A DNA stretch of 13,498 bases from Hepatocystis sp. ex Piliocolobus tephrosceles (GCA_902459845.2 CABPSV020000556.1:1-13498), one strand, 5' to 3'. Numbered from the stretch's first letter, positions 1 through 10,478 are shown. Translations and numbers: made by a program. The notes: a model not told the origin generated them from the letters alone.

Positions 1-39
<39 letters not shown>
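1..39 (-). other. Poly(A) run; likely polypyrimidine tract of a truncated intron
   Basis: Positions 1-39 are all A, hence all T on the minus strand. They lie inside the intron that starts at 135 (GTAATA donor) in the minus-strand gene. A long T tract just before an acceptor is the pattern at other introns in this window, so the next exon probably begins just beyond the left edge. Confidence 0.5.
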
Positions 40-41
<2 letters not shown>

Positions 42-135
42 CAGATGTAAGTTAACCATGTTATGTAAAAAAATAAATTTTCTCATTTTTTTACAGATTT
101 GTAAAAATAATATATAGATATGTTTTATATATTAC

Positions 136-1365
136 CACTGCTTCTTGGTATTTTTTCGAGGTAGTATTTAATTCTTTGACTAATTTATTTTGGTCCTTTA
201 ACACATTTGTAATACACAATTTTTGAGACTCTGTAAGGTTTCCTAATTTCTGTATAGACATATACATACATATATGCGTAAGCATGTTTTTACGTATATA
301 CGATAGACGTAAAGCTTTCACATATTTAAGTTTTTTTATTTACAAAACAAAAACAAAAACAAAAAATTCTAAATTCCAAATTCGTTAATTTATTATTTTT
401 GCATTTATCATTTTTTTTCAGTTATTATTTATATTTTATTACTTCACATATTTTAGGGTCTTTATAAAGTAGTTCTAACGTTTTTCTAAATTGTTCCTTT
501 TTATTATTCCTTAACAAAAAAAAAAAAAAAATAAAATAAAAAAAAATAAAAAATAAAATAAAATAAAATAAATAAATAAATAAGCACAAAAAAAAAAAAA
601 TGTATGATAAAAAGATAGGAACATATAACCATACTATTTTTGTAAATAATCTTTAATATATAATAACATACAATTTTAGACATATATATTTATAAGAATT
701 TTTTTAGATTGTTAAACATAGTTTGTAATTACAAGTTTTAATTATTTTAGTATTTTACGATCTTATTCATTTATTTGTTTATTTGCTTGTTTTTTTTTTG
801 TTTTTTTTTTTATTTGTTTATTTATTTATTTGTTTATTTATTTATTAGCATTTAATTTTCTTACATGCAAGAATATTCAATCGATTTCATGTGTAACCAT
901 TCGTTTTCGTAAAATTCAGATTTTTTATTCTCAGACTTAGCAACTGCGGCCTATATAATCACAAACACATGTACCATATATATATATATATATATACTTT
1001 AATATATATACTTTAATATATATATATATATATATTTTTTTTATATTTTCCGTTTCCTTTATTATATTTCGCTTTTTTTTTTTTTTTTTTTTTTCAGCTT
1101 TTTATAAAATTTTGCGTTTTACTTGAGTTTGTAAAGCCTTTTTGTATTCCAATTCTGTGTTGTTTTTATTTTCCAAAAATTTTAGCAATTTTTTTTTTTC
1201 ATTTTCTAAACTCATTATTTTATGTAATAAGTTTTTTAACGGATATTTGTGGGTTAGTGTATCATCTTCTTTAAAGAAAAAAATAAAATAAGATAAAAAA
1301 AGGACAATATTATGTTTTATCTTAATTAAATATAACGGGTATATACGAGCATAAATGTATACATA

Positions 1366-1418
<53 letters not shown>

Positions 1419-1661
1419 ACACTAGTAATATTGTTTACTATTACCAACAGCAGTATCCTGATTTTTGTCATGAGTGTGATGAAATGAACTCTCATGACTT
1501 ACATTTGTTTTATCTATATTCATGTCTTTTTGTTTAATTGATGTTTGATGAGATGTTTTATCCAATAATAGATCATTTTGAGAGTTTTCGAATTTTGCAA
1601 TTATGTTTTCTTCACTTAAACTAAATTTATTTAAATTGTCCATTTGTAATGGGTTTTTCAT
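136..1661 (-). CDS. Multi-exon coiled-coil-like protein, 5' part (continues beyond left edge)
   Basis: Rebuilt on the minus strand from five exons: 1661-1445, 1268-1123, 950-865, 509-443 and 249-136. Every donor is GTAA-type (GTAATA, GTAAAA, GTAAGA, GTAATA, GTAATA), every acceptor ends in AG, and the phases fit: exon 1 ends with one base, exon 2 in phase 0, exon 3 with two bases, exons 4 and 5 in phase 0. The joined frame is open for 210 codons. The start ATG follows a long A-rich leader; a second ATG at codon 7 is possible. Residues 1-72 are polar and probably disordered. Residues about 83-119 have Leu/Ile spacing of a coiled coil. Residues 122-210 are charged and helical (motifs SEFYENEWLHMK, KLGNLTESQK). 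No signal peptide or membrane segment is seen. The fifth donor leads into T-rich minus-strand DNA reaching the edge, so later exons lie outside. I do not recognise the family. Exon structure is well supported; function is unknown. Confidence 0.8.
1371..1414. repeat. (AT)22 microsatellite inside intron 1 of the minus-strand gene
   Basis: An uninterrupted AT dinucleotide run of about 44 bp within the 176-bp intron 1269-1444. Such tracts are usually length-polymorphic in Plasmodium. Confidence 0.9.
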
Positions 1662-2053
1662 TTTTTTTTTTTATTATTTTATTTTTTTTTTTTTATTTTT
1701 TTAATTTTTTTTTTTTATTTTTTTAATATTTTTTATTTTTTTTATTTTTTTTTTTTTTATTATAATTATAAGTTACAAACAAAAAAACACAAAAAAATGA
1801 AAGAAGTTCCAAAGTAATGATTTTTGTAAATTTGTTATGAGTAAACAAAAAAATGGAAACTTTATTTTTATTAGTCGTTTAATTGTTGAAATGAGGACCG
1901 TATATGTGCATTAAAAACGTGTAAATTTTATAAATCATGAAAACGTGCACAAATATAGATATAAATTAAAAAATATAAATATATACATTTTTTTTGTATG
2001 TATTGTTGTGTTTGTATAAATATAGAGTATATGTATATTTTTTGCAATCTCTT

Positions 2054-2090
2054 GTAATTGTTAGTAATTGTTAGTAATTGTTTGTAATTT
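2054..2090. repeat. 10-bp tandem repeat, about 3.5 copies
   Basis: Unit GTAATTGTTA is repeated with small changes (third copy ends in TTT), then merges into a T run. It lies in the divergent spacer. Confidence 0.75.
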
Positions 2091-2195
2091 TTTTTTTTTT
2101 TTTGTTTTTACAATTGTAAATTGTTTAGTTAATTACCGTGTGCAAATTTGAATACACATACAAATAAATATATGTGTATGTGTTTATATGTATAA

Positions 2196-2227
<32 letters not shown>

Positions 2228-2483
2228 TCATAGATCTTTTTTATCGCCAAATAGGATAATTTATTTTATTATACTCTATGTATATATGTATATATATATA
2301 TATTTCCTTGTGTGCAACTTAAATGTTTAATGCTAATATACCAACTGCGGAAAATAGCACAAAAAAAATAATTGTCTAAAATTTTACCTACATATATATA
2401 TGCATATATAGCTTTTTGTTAGTAAACATATAAAACTTAAGATTAAAAACAAAAAATTAAGAAAAGCTTACTCCAGCCTTAGT

Positions 2484-2484
<1 letters not shown>

Positions 2485-2532
<48 letters not shown>
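2485..2532. repeat. Poly(A) run, 48 bp
   Basis: An uninterrupted run of 48 A residues in the divergent spacer; a candidate nucleosome-excluding tract and a site prone to assembly length error. Confidence 0.9.
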
Positions 2533-2534
<2 letters not shown>

Positions 2535-3115
2535 GAGTAAACTATAATGATTTTAAACTTTTTTTTTTAACCTTAAACATAAACTTAACCATTGAAGAAA
2601 ACTATAAGAATGAAATGCATATTTTTCATATATAAAAAAAAAGGTATAACAATGTTGTTTATACAAGAGAAAGAAAAAAAAAAAAAAAAATCGACAAAAT
2701 TTTAACTGTTCTTATTTTTCCTATATTTTTGGAACTTATTAGACAACGCTAAAAAAACAAAAATAATTTAATTAAAAAAAAGAAAAAAGACATTATTAAT
2801 GAATTTACTTTTTACCACGCTATTATTATGTTTACTGTTGTGGATAACAATTGTTGTAAACAAAAATTTAAAGAACTATATTTTTTCTTTTAAATATATG
2901 TATATATTTACATATTTTTTATATTAAGCTTAATTACATAATTTATATATAGAAATACACTTTTTAATCATTGTAAAAAAAAAAAAAATTGCTTTCAAGC
3001 TTTAAATGCGTATACATATATGTGTATATATAAGGATATGTGTGTTAATTTTATATATATACATCTTATATGTTGTTATGTGACATGTACTAAAATTCAT
3101 ATATACGGGTTGTAT

Positions 3116-3117
<2 letters not shown>

Positions 3118-3154
<37 letters not shown>
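3118..3154. repeat. Poly(T) run, 37 bp
   Basis: An uninterrupted T run followed by AAG, which together look like a splice acceptor on the plus strand, although no gene is firmly supported there. Confidence 0.9.
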
Positions 3155-3157
<3 letters not shown>

Positions 3158-3741
3158 TGGTAACTTTCTACATATGATTAAATTAAAAAAAAAAAAAAAA
3201 AAAACGCAAAGAACCATGTTAAGTAATAACAAAAATAAAATAAAATAATATTAAATCATTTAAGCATTTTTTTTTTTTTTTACTTTAATGCTTTGCCTTA
3301 TTTTTAATTCTTTAAACTAAGTTATATATGTAAATAAATTTTATGTAGTTTTTATAAATGCATTATTTTACATAAAAAAATAAAATAACATAAATAATAT
3401 ATTTAAGATGTTGATATCTTTTCTTATAGTTTTTTTTTTTATATTACCCTATCCTATCGTACCCTGCCATTTTATTAAAATTATGAATAAAAAAAAGTGT
3501 CAGCACATTTTAATTTTTTTATTTATTTTTTTTTTTTTTGCATGCTGTGAAATTACCACTCTTTTTAAAAAAAAAAAAAAAAAAACATTTTATACCAATA
3601 TATATATATATATATACAAAACATATAAAATTAGCGTGTTGATAAACGACTTATAGAAAACACTTCTACTTTTTTTTTTTTTTTTCAATAGTCCATTTTT
3701 TAAGAAGCTAATAAATTCATAATGTCGATAAGATGTAGATT

Positions 3742-3744
<3 letters not shown>

Positions 3745-3788
<44 letters not shown>
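3745..3788. repeat. (AT)22 microsatellite
   Basis: An uninterrupted AT dinucleotide run of about 44 bp in the divergent spacer. Confidence 0.9.
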
Positions 3789-3792
<4 letters not shown>

Positions 3793-4070
3793 TACATAAA
3801 TATTTTCATATTTTATTTTATTGTTAAGTTTTTTAATATAATTAATTTTATTAATTAAATATATTTCCTCTGTATTATTTTATTTTTTTTTTTGGCATAA
3901 GGATAATTTACTGGCATAAAATTTACAGATGTGACATGTTATACTGTGCATATTATAACATTTATATGTGTTTACGATTTTTCCAATTTCTTTCGTTTTT
4001 GCTACGTAAAAATTGTTTTTAACTTCATTATTATATCATGTCAATTATAAATTTGATGTTGTACTTTATT

Positions 4071-4160
4071 TTACTATATTTTATTATATTTTACTATATT
4101 TTACTATATTTTACTATATTTTACTATATTTTACTATATTTTACTATATTTTACTATATT
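4071..4160. repeat. 10-bp minisatellite, 9 copies
   Basis: Unit TTACTATATT is repeated nine times in exact 10-bp register; the second copy has one change (TTATTATATT). The local reading frame, a Phe/Ile/Tyr/Leu repeat, is a by-product of the array and not a gene. Confidence 0.95.
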
Positions 4161-4278
4161 ATATTTTTTTTTTCCTTTTTTTTTTTTTTTTAAATTTCTT
4201 TTTTTTTCATTAATGTTCTTTAAAGTTTATGTACTGTCACTAACAACTAAAAAAAAAATAGGTATGAAAATTTAAACT

Positions 4279-4334
4279 TTGATTTTTGATGCTTGATTTT
4301 TGATGCTTGATTTTTGATGCTTGATTTTTGATGC
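4279..4334. repeat. 14-bp minisatellite, 4 copies
   Basis: Unit TTGATTTTTGATGC is repeated four times without change, and a partial fifth copy (TTGATT) runs to 4340, where a different array begins. Confidence 0.95.
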
Positions 4335-4340
4335 TTGATT

Positions 4341-4445
4341 GGTGACTTCTTTATTGGTGACTTATTTTTTGGGGACTTATTTTTTGGGGACTTATTTTTT
4401 GGGGACTTCTTTTTTAGTGACTCCTTTTTTAGTGACTTCTTTTTT
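4341..4445. repeat. 15-bp minisatellite, 7 copies
   Basis: Seven 15-bp units follow the form GGGGACTTATTTTTT, with variants starting GGTG, GGGG or AGTG. The array abuts the 14-bp array directly and runs into a T tract. Its three GGGG runs stand out in otherwise G-poor DNA. Confidence 0.95.
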
Positions 4446-4840
4446 TTTTTTTTTTTTTTACACTTGAGTTGATTTATATATGTGGATAAATTTTTATATT
4501 TTTATTATTTATTTATTTTTTTTTTTTTTAATATAATTAGAAAAAATAAATTCGATTTTTATTTTTATCTTTGCTTTAATTTTCTATTTTCTATTTTCTA
4601 GTTTTTGTTCTTTTTCTTTTTCTTTTTTTTTTTTCCTTTTCATTTTTTTAAGAACATTATTAATAATTTTAATTTATAATTTATTATTATCTAGAATGTT
4701 ATTCATGCTCAATATCTGTGCTTTTTAAATTCAACACTATTTATTAGTTTCTACTAACGATTAAAAAAAAAGCCTATTAGTAGATATTAAAATTTTTATA
4801 TAGACTAAATACGTACATAATATGTACATGTGTAGAAAAG

Positions 4841-4842
<2 letters not shown>

Positions 4843-4885
<43 letters not shown>
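4843..4885. repeat. Poly(T) run, 43 bp
   Basis: An uninterrupted T run about 340 bp upstream of the membrane-protein start codon. Confidence 0.9.
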
Positions 4886-4890
<5 letters not shown>

Positions 4891-5226
4891 TTATAAAGAA
4901 ATAATGACCAATGTGGCTAACATATATATATTTATATATATGTATATATACATGTGTTATATTTACATTTTTTTATGAAACAAATAGACGATGGTAATTT
5001 AATATTTTTCATTGTTTGTGCCCTAAAATGGATATATAAAACATATTGTAGAGTAATATTGTATATTTTCTACTTTTTAATTAATTTTGCATTTTCCCCC
5101 TATGTTTTCTCATCCTTTTTATATTTATATATTTATGTATATATTTATATGTACATTCATAAATACTTACATTTTTGTGTGGTTTTTTTTTTTTTTTTTT
5201 TTTTTATTATTTAAAAGTAATTCATA

Positions 5227-8200
5227 ATGGCAAGATTTTTAAAAAAATTGTTTAATTCGTGTATAAAGTGGGTTTTACGAAAGTTTAAAATCTCAAGCAA
5301 AACAAAAATATTTATAATTAATCATTGCTTGTTTGCTTCATTCATTTTATTTTATCTTTCATATTATTTTTTTATCAATGGAGTCGTTAATCCGGCGGTT
5401 AGAATTGTTTTCGATGGAAGTAAGTATTAAACCGATAAAAAAAAAAAAAAAAAAAAAAATAAAATAATATATATGTACACACTTGTTAAGTATATGTGTT
5501 ACTTTTTACTATTGTTTTAGCTTTTACATTTATATATGCATTTATGCCTGCATTTATGTCTGCATTTATGTCTGCATTTATGTCTGCATTTATGTCTGCA
5601 TTTATGTCTGCATTTGTTTATGTGTTTATACTTATGTTGTATATCAGAATAGTTACAAAAACGTTTTTTTTTTAAACGTAAACATTTTTAAAAAAATGTG
5701 TACATTCATACGTGTGACATGTTTTTTTTTTTTTTTTTTTTTTTTTTTCTCTCACTTGTAGACATTATCGCAGATCAAACACTTACTTATGAGAATTCCA
5801 TAATAGAGTCAATATGGCTATTATTCGAAAGTGGAAGTTATTTTAATATGATATTGTTACTGTTTTTTTCAATTATAATTCCTATATTTAAGTTTATTGT
5901 AGTTAGTGATAATTTTTATACCTTTTTTAAATTACATAATTTAAGTTTAAAACGTTATAAAGTAAAAAAGAAAAAAAATCATTATGATCATAATAGTGAA
6001 TTATTTTATATTAATACAGTAAATGACAATGATAAATATATGTTAAAAAAGTTTAACTTATTATGTTCTATATCAAGATTTCAGTTTGTTGATGTGATGA
6101 TATCTTTATTTATTGCCTCATCGTTAAATGTTTATTTATTAGAAACAAAATTATTAAATGGTACATATTATTTTTTAAATTATTGTGTACTATCTACTAT
6201 ATCTTCCTTATTTTTATCAATTTTAACATCAATAAAAATTGAAATATTTAAAAAATCAAATATAAAAATATATTCTGTTTCTTCTGGAAAATGCTTCAAT
6301 AATGGCTACAACTTGAGTAACAGTTTTGGAAAGAGTATTACTACTAATTTTAATGGTTATGTACAAAAAAATTTCAATGATAGTGACGTAGATAGTTATA
6401 ACGAAATACACAATGATGTAGAACAAATTTATCAAAGTAATATGTATGATAATAAAGATATAAGTTATAAAGAGTCAGTACAAACTTCGAAATTAAAAAA
6501 AAAAGGACATTCAAAGGAGAGTAATATACAAGGTGATGGTACGACAGCTAGTAATGACAGTGTTGTTAATAGTAATTATGACAATACGACTAATACGAAC
6601 GAATATAATATGTTATCTACACAAAAAATAAATAAAATTACAGGAGAAATAACAAAAGATGATAATAATAATAATAATAAAAAATTGTTACTTTATAATA
6701 AATTAGAAGCATTACATAATATAAGTTATTTATATAAGTTAATGAAAAAAAATGATGCATATATTTATATAAAAAAAAAGAAATTTAATTTTTTATTGAA
6801 AAAGAATGGACAAATGAATAAATTAAATATTTTTAAACTAGGTTATATAATATTTGTTTTTCTAATTTTATGTTTATGTACTTATTTAATAATAAAAGTT
6901 GAGAATGATATGTTTGGGATATATATATATTTAAGCTATTTTAATTTTAATATTGAAGGTGTTTTAGTTGACTACAATGACATGTTAAATATATTAAAAT
7001 TTAAAATAGGTCAATTATATATTTATACTTTTTTTATTATTCTACCATTTTTATTTCCAATTATTACTGTTATTTTTTTATTTTTAAGTATATTTTTTAT
7101 GAATTTATATTATATAAACTTTTCTATGAAATATAAAAAAAATAATAATTTATTTAGTGATGAATTAATTATATATCCAGAAGTTGAAAGTAATCAAAAA
7201 ATGATGCTATCAGAGCGATATAATTATTTATTTATAAAAAAAGAATTTGAAAAAAATGACAATTTATCAAATACATCAGATGATACATCCTCTTATAATG
7301 GTAGTACTATATCGAGTAGTAAAAGTGAAGTTATAAATACAAGTTTTATACATAATAAAATTTTAAATTTTTATTTTTTTTTATCAGTTTTTTTTTCATT
7401 TCTTTGTTCATTTTGTCTTCATCTATCTTTAGGAGAAATAATATCAATAGCGTTATTAACATTTTATCAAATAGTGAAACATACAAATAAATTAAATATA
7501 ATAATATTATATAAAAGTTCTAAAACATATTTTTGTAAGTTTTTAGTATTTTTTATTTATGCTTTATTTTGTTTTACTATTAATTTGTATGTAAAGCGTT
7601 GGAGTATTTATGTAAATAAATTAAAGAAGCTTAAGAAAAAAATTTTATTATTTGAAAAAAATAGATACAGTGAAATAATAGATTTGAATATACAAAAATT
7701 ACAAAGATATAATAATACAGATTCAGTAACTATATTTTCTTTTTTTTTTGATTTTATTTATAATAAAAAAAAATGGACAAAAATTGATGATGGTGGTAGT
7801 AGTAGTAGTAGTAATAAAAGCAGTACCAGTAGTATTAGTGGTAAAACTAGTGCCAATACTCGTAATATAATGATCAATCATGAGATTGCTAGTAGTGCTA
7901 ATAATTTTAAAAGGAATTATAATGATACTAGTAATATGTATAAATATAATACATTATTCGATCATCAGTCACTTTTTGGTAGTACCACTTTATATCCTAT
8001 CAACGAACAAGCAATGTTAAGTGGAAATCAAAACACAATTATTATTAAAGAGGATGACGAACCTTATTCTTTTAATATAGTTAAACATAAAAATCAACAA
8101 CAAGCTTTTATTCATAATAATAAATATATTACATTTTATAATGATTTACAAAATGAACTAATATCAGGAGTAGGTTCTTATGGAGAAAGAGACATATATG

Positions 8201-9354
8201 CAAGTGGAATGCGATTTGATGACAATTATAATTATATGAGAGATTATAAATATGTAGAATATATACGAAATAATGATTCGTTTGAAAGTAATAGGAATAT
8301 ATATGGTACTGGTAATAACCCACGAGGTTTTAGTGGTAATAATCCACATAGTTATAATAATATTGAATTTGACAATAATAGTGATATTTATATATATAAC
8401 AACGAAAGATATGAAGACAGTGATTCGTATAGTTTCAATGGATATAGTAATGATGAAAATAATAATTTTTACAATACAATTGAAAAACACGAAAAAAATA
8501 TTATACCAATTAAATCTTCTCTTCTAACTCAGTTTGATAAAAATAAAAATTTAAAAAAAAAAAAAAAAAGAAATTCCACTTCAGATGGATTTTCTATTAA
8601 AAGTAAAATATATCATTTTCTTTTTTTTTCTATAATACTTATAACAAGTGTAATAGCATTTTATAAAAAAGAAAAAGTGTTCAGCTTCGATATGAAAACA
8701 GTAAATAAACGATTAAATACATATTTCCATTCTCCTAGTTTTTATAAAATGATTCCTAATAGTATTGGAAAATGTAAAACTAAAAAATATTTAGCAAAAA
8801 ATCCATGTTTTAATGTTGGACGTATATATCATGAAGAAACAACTTTTTATCATGCTACACTTCTATATATACAAAATATTAGTTCTTTACAAATGAATAC
8901 TATCAAATTTTATTATGCTGATGAAAAATATTATTTATTATTAACCGGATTTTTTACATATATTTTAGGACCATTATTTGTAAAATTATGTGTTGGTTCA
9001 AGTTTTTGTCCAATTACAACTTATGCTTATTTTGTTGGAGATAAACCAACATTTTCATTAACAATTGAAGCGAGTTGTAATGATAAAGGAGATGGAGAAT
9101 ATATAAGTAATATTGTAGTTACATCTTTAAACATAACAAAATTGCAAGTTATTAAACATTCGGATGTTATTGACGATGTAGATATACCTTTAGACGATGT
9201 ACATGATCGTGTCAAAGAAAAAATAAACGAAGTTTTAGCAGCCCAACAAAAATTTATTAATTGGAAAAATAAAGATTATACTTTGGAGGGTTTTATTAAT
9301 TACATGATATCGAACAATATATTATCTGGGTTTTCATGTACACCCAATATTTAA
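5227..9354 (+). CDS. PqiA-like multi-pass membrane protein with six-cysteine C-terminal domain
   Basis: Two exons, 5227-5419 and 5762-9354, join in phase 1 (donor GTAAGT, acceptor CACTTGTAG) to give 1261 residues. The start is the only in-frame ATG before the first hydrophobic segment and follows a stop-containing T-rich leader. Predicted membrane segments lie near residues 28-50, 93-115, 172-192, 203-225, 424-446, 483-515, 600-637, 652-675 and 1014-1034. Residues 87-115 (ESGSYF, then SIIIPIFK) and 168-190 (ISRFQFVDVMISLFIAS) resemble the two PqiA family signatures. A weaker second copy occurs at 478-500 and 613-637 (LGEIISIALL), matching the duplicated layout of PqiA. Low-complexity inserts occur at about 235-400, 560-590 and 740-1000. 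Residues 1040-1261 hold six cysteines (1069, 1080, 1141, 1147, 1170, 1257), suggesting a lumenal, disulfide-bonded fold. Bacterial PqiA belongs to a lipid-transport system; a lipid-related role here is inference. The membrane nature is certain, the family likely. Confidence 0.9.
5420..5761 (+). other. Intron of the PqiA-like gene
   Basis: This 342-bp intron starts with GTAAGTATT, which matches the ideal donor, and ends with a run of about 28 T, then CTCTCACTTGTAG. It joins codon 65 as A plus AC (Asn). Continuing through either splice site instead gives a stop soon after the donor or a poly-Phe start after 5698, so splicing is required. A 12-bp array lies in the middle. Confidence 0.92.
5537..5616. 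repeat. 12-bp minisatellite inside the intron, 6 copies plus partial
   Basis: Unit TGCATTTATGTC is repeated six times (first copy ends GCC) with a partial seventh. Because 12 is a multiple of three, the array stays open in one frame as an Ile-Tyr-Val-Cys repeat, but it is intronic. Confidence 0.93.
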
Positions 9355-9641
9355 CCAACATGTTTTTTTTGCCATATTTTGCTGTATTATACTGTACCTT
9401 TTTGAAGTGGGTTATCTTGTCATACTTTGGCTTAGCTATGTTACGTCTATTCAGTTATGCCACGCATCAGACGGTCTTACTATATACATATTAATATTAT
9501 ACATAAATAAACGTTTCAAAGGCTTTGTAATTATTTGGAAAATTATTTATACACATTTTTGTTTAATTATATATACTTTTTATCCGACATTATTTGACTA
9601 AATTATGATATATATATATATCATATGTCAACTAGTAAAAA

Positions 9642-9642
<1 letters not shown>

Positions 9643-9673
<31 letters not shown>
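9643..9673. repeat. Poly(T) run, about 31 bp
   Basis: An uninterrupted T run about 290 bp after the membrane-protein stop codon, probably at or beyond its 3' end. Confidence 0.85.
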
Positions 9674-9676
<3 letters not shown>

Positions 9677-9794
9677 CCTTATATGTATTTATTTCATAAG
9701 TATATATATATATATATATATACACCCCATTTACTGAATTAATTCCGCTTTTCTTTTTCTTTTCTCGCCATTCTGTCTTCTTTTTTTTTTCTCC

Positions 9795-9860
9795 AATTTT
9801 TATCTGTAATTTTTTATCCGTAATTTTTATCCACAATTTTTATCCACAATTTTTATCAAT
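9795..9860. repeat. 13-bp minisatellite, 5 copies
   Basis: Five units of the form AATTTTTATCCAC, one of them 14 bp long, with the last three bases varying (TGT, CGT, CAC, CAC, AAT). Confidence 0.85.
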
Positions 9861-10429
9861 AATTTTGTTTACTCACGTTTTACTCATTCATATTTAATGT
9901 TTTATAGTTAATGATTTATAATTATTGTCTTATAGTTACACATAAATGATACTCTTTCGATTTTTCACAACAATTTTTTTATATTTATGTTTACATTTAT
10001 GTTTATATTTAAGTTTTTGTTTATGCTTTAATTTTTTTTTTTAATTTTTATGTTTTTGTTGTTGCGCTTTAATATATATAAATATATGTATGTATGTATG
10101 TATGCATGTATGTATATATATATATATACATATACATATACACATATATACAGATCTTCACGGTCGTTTGTATATATACCCCATAAATGGTTTTAATATG
10201 CACTTTTACTGCATAGTAGTTTTTCACGTCTTTATCTTTTGTTACCTTATGAATTATTTTTTTTTTTTTTTTTTATTTCATGTAATTATGCAAGAATATA
10301 TAAAACTGTACTGGTGGTCTGCTTAAGCGTGTATGTCCATATATATACATGGTTTATATATATATATATATATATTTTTTAAAAAAAGTAATAAGAGCAT
10401 GCCACTATTTTTTTTTATTACACCTTATT

Positions 10430-10434
<5 letters not shown>

Positions 10435-10469
<35 letters not shown>
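10435..10469. repeat. (TA)n microsatellite
   Basis: An uninterrupted TA dinucleotide run of about 35 bp in the tandem spacer. Confidence 0.9.

Positions 10470-10478
<9 letters not shown>

Larger units (their letters stand above)
1662..5226. other. Divergent intergenic spacer, 3.6 kb, no convincing gene
   Basis: This lies between the start codon of the minus-strand gene and that of the plus-strand membrane-protein gene, so it should hold both promoters and both 5' leaders. It consists of poly(dA)/poly(dT) runs, (TA)n tracts and several minisatellites listed separately. No tRNA, rRNA or other structured RNA is recognisable. Reading frames here are short and mostly Phe/Ile/Tyr/Lys from homopolymers. 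Two short hydrophobic frames (2799-2927 and 3408-3656) are discussed as findings but are not supported as genes. Poly(dA:dT) tracts are known to disfavour nucleosomes, which fits promoter DNA. No specific transcription-factor site was identified. Confidence 0.75.

Noticed and set aside
1355..1537. Plus-strand frame over the minus-strand gene
   Set aside because: It is made of the (AT)22 intron repeat plus antisense of exon 1.
4954..5214. Hydrophobic frame at 4954-5214 as a gene or upstream exon
   Set aside because: Its second half is TA-repeat Tyr/Ile and poly-Phe, it ends before the real start, and no in-phase splice joins it to the membrane protein.
1662..5226. Centromere
   Set aside because: Plasmodium centromeres are long, nearly pure AT blocks. 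This spacer has many G/C-containing segments and ordinary promoter-like structure.
5698..5761. Start of the large membrane protein at ATG 5698 without splicing
   Set aside because: The start would be a poly-Phe encoded by the intron's T tract. A near-ideal donor and acceptor join exon 5227-5419, which supplies the expected first membrane helix.
8129..8490. Minus-strand and alternate-frame ORFs inside the membrane-protein exon
   Set aside because: They overlap an Asn/Tyr/Asp-rich insert of the real gene and are antisense or frame shadows.
9407..9601. Open frame just after the membrane-protein stop
   Set aside because: It begins at GTG, has no ATG, and sits where the 3' UTR is expected.
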